Of a stretch of DNA of 64,000 bases, positions 45,901 to 57,900 are shown piece after piece; the stretch's first letter is position 1; each line of letters begins with the position of its first letter. The translations under genes were made by a program, and so were the position numbers. A model generated the notes under the pieces. The model was not told the DNA's origin and made no database searches. It saw nothing but the letters and a program-made list of their open reading frames with translations. The DNA comes from Rhipicephalus microplus (Eukaryota > Arthropoda > Arachnida > Ixodida > Ixodidae). Where the stretch lies: contig NC_134704.1 in the NCBI RefSeq assembly GCF_043290135.1, positions 25,414,501 through 25,478,500 of the forward strand. The letters run 5' to 3'.

Positions 45901-48900
45901 CACTGCTGAGAGCAACGCCGAGGAAGCACTCAGGCACATATACAGCCTGCAGGACTTGCTTTCTGCTGCAAGATTCAGCAAACAGAAGCTAACGGCAATC
46001 ACAGATTTTTACTCAAAAACTGCTTTGAAATAAATGTATTTTTCGTTCATTGTGGTTAATTGGAATTCCGCTTAATTCGAAGTTTTTTCCGGTCCCCATG
46101 AACTTCGTATTAACGAGAGTCGACTGTATACTGCAGAGAGGGCAAACTTGCCAGAGAGCTTCATGCCTTCATTACCTGACTCATTCAGTGTCTGCTATAA
46201 GGCGTTGTGTAGTTTTTATATGTTAAACATTGTATTTTATAACATTGTATTTTATCCTCAAAATAGAGTGCAGATGTACTTGGGAGCTTCCCTGCTAGAA
46301 ATCTTCTCTGCCTCTCAGTAGAGTACTCCTTTTACAAAGTAACACATAGCACACCAGCTATAACTACTCATCGACCGTTATGACAGCAATCCTACTTATT
46401 AGGCTCGATAGTAGGATACTCGAATTCGCTTCGATTCAAAGTCAAAATATTGCAAATTTATATGCATTCGCAAGGAACGACAAAATGCATATTAATCCGA
46501 ATGTACACTGCCTGTAGAGGTGGTTTCACTGCAGTGACGGGGTGCTGAACCATGAAAGCACTTATTTAATTAAGAGAAATCCACTCTGCCGCGAAGCCCC
46601 CTTTCAAATTAAATGAAGATGTTACTCTCAAATCAATTCATTTTATTAATTAGAAGCTAGTTATGATGGCTTCTATTGTTACGCTGAAACGGCAACGTGT
46701 GAAGGAAGAAAGAAGAGAATTAAGTGGTCTGTTTGGAAGCAGCTCGGTGTCGGCGCAGCTACCCTTCACCATTCGTTCTTGAATAAACATTCCCCATCGT
46801 AACAGTATTTGGCGAGAGGTGCTGGGTACGATAACGGAGCAATATGTGGAGCTTCGCCGTAGCGGACAACTTGCTGGTCCGTCCCCTGCGATGGCGTCTC
46901 ACAACAACAATGACAACAAGCCACCTGCTTGCCACATTCTGTGGCAGCCCTACATCTAGGCCCCATCCTTTACTGGACAAGTTGTGTAAGATGTCGACAC
47001 ATGGCTCAGCTCCTACCAACGGTGAGTCGGTTTAATGGCTGGGATGCCTCCGGCCAGCTCAACAATGCGGGACTCTTTCTTAAAGGAACCGCATCCGTGT
47101 GGTTTGAAAACCATGAAGAAAGCCTGATGACGTGGCGGAAGTTCGTTGATGAAATCAAGGTGTGCTTCGGGGATCCGGCAGCGAAGAAGCGTGCTGAGCA
47201 AACTCTTATGCAACGAGCGCAAGTCCCCGGAGAAACCTGCACGACGTATATCAAGGAGGTTCTCAAGTTGTACAAGGCACTGGACCCTTGGATGGTAGAA
47301 GAGGACAAGGTTGGTCATCTTCTAAAAGGGATGGCGAAAGATTGTTTATCAGTTCCTCATCGCAAAAGAAAGTTTGGAGCGTGTAAGTGACGTCATCAAG
47401 CACTGCCGTACGTTTGAAGCGCTGAAAGCGCAGCGAATTACACCGAAGTTCAGCCACCTACCCAACGTCACTAATGTCGCCAGCGTCGATGTGCATCCAG
47501 CCCCATCAGATTTTGCGTCCATAATTCACCAAGTAGTACACGAAGAGCTCGACCTACGTGAGGCGGCTCCTTGGCCGGCACCTAATGTCCGAGAGCCCTT
47601 TCCTACCTGTGACTTTGGCGTCACGACTATCAACGCCGCCTTCCTTGATGCCTACAACTATACGCTTCGTCCTCAAGGGCCAAGCCAAACTATGCGTCCG
47701 TACTACCCATTGCATGACGACTATGCGCGCAGACCACCTACCGTTTACCAGGCATGGAACGGCAGGGCCATTCATCCTTCTGCTGACATCAGCCCCCCCC
47801 CCCCCGGGAACGTCCCATATGCTTTCACTGTGGCATATGCGGTCATGTCGCCCGATTCTGCCCCGATAAGATCGCCGTCGCACGGCAGCACCGTTCTGTG
47901 GGCGACCACGCACTTTCTACGGGCGCAGCAATCAGCATGTTGACGAGACACCCTAGCCTTCAGACTGACAGCAGGCCAAACCATCGGGCGAATCACCGCA
48001 GTGACTCATCGGCGTCTGTGTGGAGCTTGATGCCACCACCTTCACTCTACCAAAGATCACCAGCTCCTAGACTACAACCCACTTCACCGCCGTCGAGGAA
48101 CTAGGTGGCGCGACCGATGGAGGTGAAGTCTCCAGTCATCTACAGCTACACGCCTTTACGCCTCCACCAGCGACCATGCGTCATAACAAGATTTGTGTTT
48201 CTGTGGACAATGTTACAACGACAGCTTTAGTGGACACGGGAGCAAGTGTCTTCGTTATCAGCATGGATTTCAAAACCCAATTAGGCCGTAAGGTGATGTT
48301 CAAGTGGGATAATGCGGGCACATTTCGTGCTGTGGGTGGAGAGTTGCTATGACTTCTTGGTGTGTGTACCGCAAACGTCTATTTCTCTAATAACGTCTAT
48401 CAAGCCGAATAGACAGTGCTCGCTAAATCAACGCATAATGTGATTCTGGGTCTAGATTTCCTGCCATAGTGCAGTGCCACTCTTGATTGCGGTACCGGCA
48501 AGCTTTTTGTCTTTCCTTTTTATTTTGCCGACCAACCTTCTACTTGTTCGCACACTGTCGTCGTCTGTGAACATTCCGTCGTATCGCCCCGTTCGTTATC
48601 CAGCGTTCAGGTTACTGTTGCTAGTGCCGACAACAATGTATTCGACGCTGTTGTTGAGCCGATGCCTTCAATCGTTGCAAAGAAGGGTGTGCTCATGCCT
48701 CACTGTATTGTCTCTGTGGCCAGTGGCACAAGTACATTGTGGGAGACATATTTATTTAACCAGTCTGTTATGCTTCCAAGCGCTATGCGACCTGCGTCGT
48801 TTGAAGCGGATACAAGCCTTAATATAAGCAATGACGCCTCGAACGAATCCCGTGCGCATGAGACTAGCCCCTGGTATCACTGAAGACTCTTCGCCGTTTT

Positions 48901-51900
48901 TGAACATGATTAACAAAGTACAATTCTCTGAGAAGCATCAAGTCCTGGTCAGCCTCCTTGGCAGGCATGCTTCATTGTTCGATTTCACCCAGGATGCTGC
49001 CAAAGTTCGTGTTCCCAATACGCGGGCTCGCCACAGGATTGATACGGGGTCCGTGCATCCCATAAGGCAGAAACCATACTGTGTGTCTGCATCTGAGCGT
49101 AATGTGATCGCCGCACAGGTGGAAGACATGTTGGCTAAGAACACCATCCAAGACACTTCTAGCCCCTAGGCTGCGCCGGTCATCTTTGTGAAGAAAAAAG
49201 ACGGGTCCTGGAGGTTTGGCGTCGACTACCGGCGTCTGAATTCGGTGACGGAAAAGAATGTGTATCCGCTTCCTTGTATAAACAACGTTATCGACTGTCT
49301 TCATTCGGCATCTTCTCATCTGTGGACCTCTGATCGGGCTATTAGCAGGTGCTTATGCATTCCGTCGACAAAGAGAAAACCGCTTTGATCACACCAGATG
49401 GCTTGTTTGAATTCAATGCCATGCTGTTTAGTTTGTGCAATGCCCCTGCGACATTTGAAAGGGTTATGGATGTGGTACTGCGTGGTCTCAAATGGGAGAT
49501 TTGTTTATGTTACCTCGACCACATCCGCCATTTTTGAACGCACTTTTGCTGCACACAACCACCGACCTGACGTTGTTTTAACATGCCTTGAACAAGCTGC
49601 TCTTACCCTAACTCCAAGAAGTGTCACTTTGGTCAGCGAGAAGCACTTGTACTTGGTCATCTTGTAGACAAACATTATGTGCACCCAGACCACAGAAGAG
49701 TGCTGCAGTTAGCCATTTCAAACAACCACAGTCACAATGCGAACTAAAGAGTTTTCTGGCTCTCTGTTCTTACTTCCGCCGATTTGTGCCCAAGTTTGCC
49801 GATTCTGCCTACCCATTGACTTGACTGCTGTGCAAAGATAGATTTTATCTGTACAGCGGAGTGTGATTCCTCGTTTCGTGAACTTGAATCCCTTCTCACG
49901 TCTGGACCCATACTGCGCCATTTCGACCCATCTGCCACGACAGAAGTGCACACCGACGCGAGTGGCAACCTTCAGCACTGTGCTAATCCAGCGCATCGAT
50001 GACGCCGAGCATGTCATCGTTTACGCCAGTCGTTCATTGAGAAAAGCCGAGAATAATTACACTGTTATTGAGCAAGAGTGTCTCGCTGTGGTTTTTGCTG
50101 TGCATGAGTTCCATCCATATCTCTATGGGTGGCACTTCACGATTGTGACTGACCACCATTCACTATGTTGGTTGGTTGGTCTCCGTGACCCTTCTGGTCG
50201 CCTCGGGCGATGGGCGCTACGGTTGCAGGAATTAAACTTTACGATATGCTACAAGAGTGACCGCGATCATGCAGACGCCGACTGTCTCTCGTGGCTTCCC
50301 TTTTGACCACTCTATGCGACGTCAACAATTTTGACGATTTTCTAGCTGCCATCGACGATACTGCTTTTCCTGACCTCGCCACCTTCCGGGAAGAACAGCA
50401 CAATGACTGCAGCTTGGATGATCTTTTTGACTCAGCCGCTCAACCCATACCTAGGTAGCCATGGCTTTATCGTCCTAGATGGCTTGCTTTTTACAAAGAA
50501 ATTACGCGGCTGATGGTGCCCGCCTTCTTTTAGTGGCCCCCAAGAATTTAAGAACGCACGTACTTCATGTTATGTACAACGACACATCAGCGGAGCACCT
50601 GGGGCTCGCCAAACGTACCACTGCCTGCTGGCTTGATTTTACTGGCCTAACATGCAATGCAATAAAAAAAAGTATGTGGCCAGTTGTGATAAATGCCAGC
50701 AATTCAAGCAACCAAGTACTACCCAGTTGGCCTCCTCCACCCCTTGACGTCACCCTCATCTCCTTTCGAAAGGTTGGAGTAGATCTTTTCGGTCCATTTC
50801 TGCACTCGTCGAACAACAACCGTTGGTTTATAGTCTGCATCGACCACATGACACGTTATGTGGAAACCAAAGCGCTAACAACAGCCACTGTCATTGATGT
50901 ATCGAGGTTCCTCCTCTCTTCTGTGATACTGTGCCATGGATCGCCTCGGATTACAGTCGACTCCTCTTAAACGAAACTCGAAGAGGATCCATAAAACTGT
51001 TCCATTTATCAGAAGTTTCATTTAAGCAAAGTACACTTATTTAGTGAACCAAGACCTTTATTCAAATTGCACAAACCTCACCTTACTCATGAGGATGAGT
51101 AGGAGAAAAAAAAAAGTGAAGAGTGGTTTGTTCTGCAAGCTTGAGTTGTTTTTTCACAAGGAACGCACCCATGCCTGACAAACTAGCTAGAAATTCTGGA
51201 CAAGCCTCATGCTCAAAATAGCGCTGCAAAAGTTCAACAGCCTCTTTAGCTGATCGGTCTGGTGGCACCACTGCACTGGCAGTATTGTCATCACATTCAT
51301 CGCTGAAAGGTTGATCCTCATCTTGCACTTCGGCAATCATTTCCTCAACAGTCTCTTCAAGACAGGTACGAACATTTTCATCAGTTGATTCATAATCCTG
51401 CAGCGAGAAAGGGACCCAGGGTACAACCTGACTGAAGACTGTCGCAATGTCAGCATCAGTAGGGCTTCCTTCTTTATCAGGTACTGCTTTCTTACTTTGA
51501 AAGCCAGCATGGTGAAAGCATCTGTGTATTGTTGTTGCCTTCACTTGCTCCCAGGCACAAGCCACAATGTGGATGGCTGCCCATAAGTCTATGCTGTAGC
51601 ATTTCCCGCTGCCTGCTCTAAGCAGCATTTGATGAAGCAATTGCCTGCGGTAATGAACTTTAATGTTCTGAATAACCCCTTGATTCATTGGCTAGATCAC
51701 TTCCATTGCATTGGCTCGCAAGAACTCCAGAGTGATGGCTTGGAGTACTTGAACCTGATCCATTGGCTAGATCACTGCCATTGCATTGGCTGGCAAGAAA
51801 TCCAGAGTGATGGCTTGGAGTACTTGAACCTGAGCTTAGGCTGGGCAATTATCCACGATGAAGACAACCTTTCTGCCTTGCCTCGTAAATCTTGCGTCTC

Positions 51901-54900
51901 CCTCCCGAAGCCAGTTTTCGAAAATGGCCATGGTCATCCACGCTTTTCCGTTCCCATGGTACACAACAGGAAGGTGTCGAACGCCCTTGAAACAATGTGG
52001 GTGCCTTAATTTTCCTATTACCAACAGCTTCAATTTCTCATCTCCTGCCATGTTTGCACCCACCATTACAGTGATGCAATCTTTACTGCGTTTTCCTACA
52101 CTACAGGCTTCGCCTTTGATGGAAGTGCCTTATAGAAAAGACCCATCTCGTTTACGGTAAAGACGTCTCGTGGCTCAAAGCTCATCAAAATTTCCTTAAA
52201 CCGCCCCTGTTGTCAGTCGGTGCAAATGTCCGTGTTGACTGAACCACTCTCACTTGAGATTGCTTTGAACACTAGGCCATGGTGTGTTTTGAAGCGGTTG
52301 AGCCATCCGTAGCTTAGGACAAAGTTCTTAACACCCATTTGCATGGCGATCTCTCGAGCTTTCTGCTTTTCTAGCTGTTCATAAGGCGGCGTTCGCATCT
52401 GCATCCGTTTAGATGTAAACGTCCCGTTCTTAACTGTGCCTTCTATCTTTTCTCCGTCTTTCCAGATCCGTATGTATTTTTTTCGCCCCCTTCATTTTAG
52501 GCAGGCCGCTTCGATCGAGCTCCTGAAAAATTTGCAGCTTTTTTTCAAGCGAAAGTGTATGGTGCGGCCGCTTCCTTTCCATCAGGCTGAAATAACAGTG
52601 ATCCACCGCATTTCCCCGCACAGATAGGCCTAACGCACAATTGAATCGCCACAAGCAAGTATGGCTGCCGGATTGACTTGTCTTGATCTCACGTGTTGCC
52701 ATGGTTGCGAGACCACCTTTGGCATGAGTCTATGCTGTGTTTAGAGTTTGTGCCGTTTAACCGTAGGTGACCAATAAGCACTGTTTCGATTAAACGATGA
52801 ATTTTACTGCACAACACATAAAAATCCAGCCATATGAGCCCGTTTAGTTCCGTTAAGGGGAGACGCGGGTCGAAAAATCGCGTTTTTTCTGGAAATTTCA
52901 CTTTTTTGTTTTCAGTCGTATTAGATTCTTTAAACATTCTTGTTTACCAGAAATAAATTTCAATCTGTAATTCGTGTCAGAAGTTACTGAAAAATGCGCT
53001 CAAGTAAGCCCCAGAAACCTAGAAAATCGCTGAAATCTGCCGAAATCGACGTTTTGCCGGCCCCGGTATCTCGAGGCAGCGGCACCGTGCGCCATTTGTA
53101 ATCACTGAGGCGGTTAGAGTTGTCCATGCTCTCTCGAACACAGGCTTGAAAAGTCTCGTCCGGAAAGAAAGAAATACTATAAAAAATCCTTTTTTGAACG
53201 CCCCTGCGTGCCGTTTGAATCGCACGGCGCGTCACGTGGTGCCGTAGCGAGCGCGCCATTGGCTAGCGCAGTGCCCGCTTGTCCCTTTGGCCCCGCTCTG
53301 CATCGCAAGCTGAACTTCGCAAGGATTTATTCAATTAGTTACGCGATGAATCTTGCCAGAAAGCAGGTGTACAAGGTGAAAAAGTACCGGACGATAAACA
53401 AGTATGTGGGAAAACGTCGTAAAGTGCGTCGTCAGACTGCGGCAAAGGTGAACGGCCCGGAGAGGTCTAGGCCTAACCCCAGCGTCGGCAACTATTGCGA
53501 CAGTGACTTCGCCGGCGGCCTCGACGCTGCCACAAACCTTGTCAGCGCCTCACAAAAAAAACTGGAGTTTTTTGAGAAGAACCAAAGGCATGCGCATGAC
53601 GGCGTATCATCAGCAGTGCTGTGCGACATCGATGCGATGACGGCACTTGTGGGCGGAGCGGAGTGCCCGTCTTGCCGTGAACACAAACTTGTTGTTCGCG
53701 AGGTGGCAGAACGGCGCAAAGGACTGTCGTCCTGTCTCGAGTTGCGGTGTGAGAACAGTGAGTGCGTGTCTGGTGTTCTCTCTTCGACACATACGTCGAG
53801 GCGTGTTGCCTTCGGCGAAGCCGCCGCAGCATCTGACGACTGCGCGGAGGTGGGGCACTACGGCAACGGCAGCTCGGGCGATAGCTTCGAGGCTAATGTG
53901 AAAGCTGTTGTAGCCTTGCGTGCCATAGGCATCGGACATGACCAGCTTTCGCGGTTTTGTGCGATTGTTGGACTAGTGAAGCCCATGCACCACAAAACCT
54001 TCCAGGCAATCAGCAAGAAGGTTCACGATGCTGCTATGAGGGCCGTGACCGAAAATTTGAACCAGGCAAGAGCCGTAACAAAGCAGGTGGTTGATAGCAG
54101 TGACGTGGCCGTAATGTATGATGGAACTTGGCAGAAACGGGGCCATAAAAGCCACAACGGAGTCGGCGCGGCTATCTCCTTGGACACCGGCCTGTGCTTA
54201 GATTTCGAAGTGCTGTCGAATTACTGCCACGCTTGCAGTCTACACAACGACATGGGCTCTGAAGAGGAAATCTGGCAGGCCTACCACAGACCTGTCTGTG
54301 AGAAGAACACCGACAGCTCCGCTCATGGCATGGAAGCTGAAGCAGCACTACGGATATGGGAGCGCACTTTGCTGTATGAGACTCCACTTCGCTTCGCAAC
54401 ATTTCTTAGTGATGGCGACAGCAAAGCATATAACGGAGTTTGTGATGCCAAGGTGTACGGTGCAGGTGCCATCTGCAAGGAGGACTGCACTAATCATGTT
54501 GCGAAGCGCCTAGGCACTGGCATACGCAAATTGCCGACACCACTGCCCAGAGGTGAGAAGCTCAAGCCTGCCGCCATTGAAAAGCTGCAGACATATTATC
54601 AGATCGCCATCACGGGCAATAGAGGCAACCTACGGGACATGTACACTGCCATATGGGCGTCCTACTTTCACTCTTGCTCCACTGATGGTGCTGGCAGCCA
54701 CAACTTCTGCCCACCAGGCCAAGAATCGTGGTGCAAGCACAAGCGTGCTGAAGCAATGGGCGAGCCTGCACCACAGCATACACCACTTCTGACAAAGGCA
54801 CAGGGCCGGGCACTGCTGCCCATATACAAGCGCCTTTCTGACGAGAAGCTGCTGGCCCGATGCCTTCGAGGGAAAACTCAGAACGCTGCTGAGTCTCTCA

Positions 54901-57900
54901 ACAGCAAGGTGTGGCTGCTGTGCCCAAAAACAAAGTTTGCTTCCCGAAGTGCTGTGGAGACTGCCATAGCCATTGCTGTGCTCTGGTATAACCGGGGCCA
55001 TGCAAGCTTCGAGGTGGTCCTGGGAGAGCTTGGTGTTCTACCACCAGCAAGCTTGACCACCCTGGGGGACTACAGCGACAAGAGGCGCATTCAGAAGATG
55101 AATGCCCAACAGACTGCTGAGGCGAGGGCTCACCGCCGCACATCGGCCAAGAGAGCTCGCCTACAGGACTCCGCTCGGAAGGACCGCAAAGGAGTTACAT
55201 ACAGTGCGGGTGAATTCTAGTCACCGTGGCCAGCTCCTGGACATACTGCCTGTGCATTAGACACACTTTTGAGTGTTTGCAAGTGCGCCCTAATTAGTAA
55301 ACATGTTTCAAACTTTCAAACGTGTTTTTCTCATTTTGAAACTTTTGGCCACGGTCACATTTCACTCACATAGTTTCATCCCCTTAAAATTGTCCTATTA
55401 CGATGAAACTTGGCACACACATTCTTCAAGGTGTGTAGAGTGCCGTTATCTATTCTGATTTATGATGCATAGCCATTATCAATAAAAACATACCAAGAAA
55501 TGATACAAGGAACCCTGAAAAAAAGAAGTTTGGCAGATCTGTTCATTTTTTGTAGTAACAGCTTTTTTTTCTCGTAATTTTAACCTCTTAAATGCACACA
55601 GTAGTTCATGACAAGCATAATAAGCTATTACACAAACATCTACACAAAAGTTTTGATGTCGAAAAAGCGAGAGTAAAAATCCCTTTGTTTTGCTATTGCA
55701 TGTAAATAACTTTAAAAGTAATGGGGCTACACAAAATCTGATAACAGTTTTGGAATATACAAGAACAAATATCTCTGTGGCTAAATTTTGGAAACCCTAA
55801 CTTGAAAACTAAAGAAAAAGTGTTTTCGAGTAACGTCTCCCCTTAATGAGCCATTTTCGTTTAAGTGAGTTTCGTTTATTGGGAGTCCACTATATTTTGA
55901 ATGATCGTTGTCGACAATTCATAGCGGATGTTGTAGAAGAGCTCTTGCGTCTCTGTGCTTGCCAGTTTCGCCCCTCGACCCCATATCACCAACAGCTAAC
56001 CTTTGCCATTTGTTCTTAAATAAACACGGCTCATCATAACAATATGCTCTAAGCATAATAAATTTTAAAATGTTAAGTATTTTAAGGGTTATGACTCGCA
56101 TCCTGCTGAAAGTAAAATCCTGCTAGTACTACTCAAGGTTCTATTGACTTCCTTTGAACAACAAAAAAAAAGACATTTGCAAAGAGGCCCTTTCTTAATT
56201 TTTGAAAAAATATTGTGCAGGTTAGTTAGGTCATGATAAATATGCCCATTTTTTTTATACGTCATATATAATATTCGAATTTGATTTGAAATTGTTTGAC
56301 CTAAATCACTATTTGCTTCGGACCTAAAATTCACTATTCGCACAAGCCTACTGCTTATATAAGAACTCACCCCTTATGATGACCCCCTCTGGAGCTACGC
56401 GGAAATCGATATTAATCAATGAATAAAAAGAAAGAAATGAGCCAGATCATACACTGCACCTAAAACTAGCTATAAGAAGACTATTTTTGCAAATGCAGAG
56501 GCTGGCAGCTGGCAATCAAGAGAGTACATTCTGCAATCTCGCAGAGGGACTCACCTCGCATGGTGGCGTTGCAGCCTGCTGGTCACGCACCAGGTTGCGG
56601 GCTCGCTTCTTTGGGGGTGCCCTGCGCTTCTGCAGTTGCACACCACCGGGGCCGGTTGAAGTGACAGCCGAACCCGGGGGTGGCTCAATGGGAGGCAATT
56701 TGCGCAGCTGCTCCAGCACACCTTGCGCGGCCTCCTTCTTTGAAGCCTTCTTGCCATTGCCTTCCCCTTCGGCACTTATCTCGCCCACTGTGCAGCGTGT
56801 CCGAAACGTGCGCATGTGTGGAGGGCCGCTCTCTTGGACCACCTGCAAGGGTACAGCCAACTTACAAGAGTGGCGGCGTGGCCTAGGTGGTAGGTCGTAA
56901 TGAGATCTATGCTATTCCTCTATGCTGTATAATCACCCATTTTCAAGATAACTCAAGCAGCTAGATTAGCAATAGCTTCAACCATAACTTTAACACATTC
57001 ACCAAATGATTCGTTGAAAGCACAGGCTACGTGAATACACACCAGACACAAAATTCGCGTCACTTTAGATGATTCCAATGTCTTGAGGTGTAGTGCAAAG
57101 CACTCGAGTGCACACACAAGCTTCTATATTCATGTAATTTGCCTTTCAAGCTATATACATTGTTGAGATTTGATAGATCAGTGGTTCTCAGTCATAGATG
57201 TGTCGGAGACCCCTTGCAGCGCAGGGGAGGGAGGGGGCGTACGTGGGTAAATTAACACAGTTGGAGCGTGAAAAAGGTGCCTTCACTGCTACCAAAAACA
57301 TCAAACGTGCCACATCACTTTCTTTTGGACAGTTCATTGATACGTGGCACAGTGACGCTTAAAGAAAAATGCTGGTGAGGGTTTCGCAGATCATAGAAAT
57401 GGCTTCGCAGACCCCCTAGGGTCCGCGGACCCCCATTTGAGAACCACTGTGGTAGATCATGCATGCGTGCTTCCAGAGATTAATCCCGCAGGCTATCTTG
57501 GCAGTGAAAGTTTGTTCAGTGTTCCTTTAATGATCCATACATGCGCCTTTTCTTTCCCTAATGTTGTATTTGTACTTGCTTTCTAAGGCAGGCATTTGCC
57601 ACAAGTAGGGCCTGAAGGGTTTTTCTGGCTTCAAAAAAAGAGTTTTGGCCTACTCATTGAATAACCGTATGCATTAAAAGCGACACTAAAGTGGCAGCCC
57701 TGAGGAAAAGAAGACCACTTGTCGAAATTCTGGCTCCAGCAACACTCTATGTTCCTGAATTCTACATCTGAGGTAGCAGAATGGTCCGATCCGAGAGTGT
57801 GCTTCATTAACGGAATCAATAACTGGAAATAGATGAGGTGTATCTTAAAGGATGGAAAGGTGGATGGTATGTTAGATAAATGATCATTTAGTAAATACTG

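Larger units (their letters stand above)
50954..55892 (-). mobile_element. Tigger/pogo element 2, itself carrying a nested TTAA element
   Basis: Ends: CAGTCGACTCCTCTTAAACG (left) and, reverse complemented, TAGTGGACTCCCAATAAACG (right), flanked by TA at 50,952-50,953 and 55,893-55,894. Without the nested element it is about 1,949 bp. Its transposase is on the minus strand. It lies inside the integrase of the gypsy element. Confidence 0.92.
46677..56041 (+). mobile_element. Decayed Ty3/gypsy-type LTR retrotransposon, interrupted by two nested DNA transposons
   Basis: Order: LTR, gag, aspartic protease, reverse transcriptase, RNase H, integrase (interrupted), LTR remnant. The integrase frame stops at the Tigger insertion at 50,953 and resumes in the same frame at 55,893, when the Tigger element and one TA are discounted. 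After about 100 more bases of integrase the sequence jumps to an LTR-like end (TTCTTAAATAAACACGG, ending CATAACA at 56,041), so the last part of integrase and most of the 3' LTR are deleted. Many stops and frame changes; inactive. Antisense to Staufen. Confidence 0.88.

Noticed and set aside
52853..55846. piggyBac identity for the TTAA-flanked element
   Set aside because: The target fits, but the transposase has the D-D-C2H-E layout with the YDGTWQKRG motif, not the piggyBac catalytic pattern or its C-terminal cysteine-rich domain.
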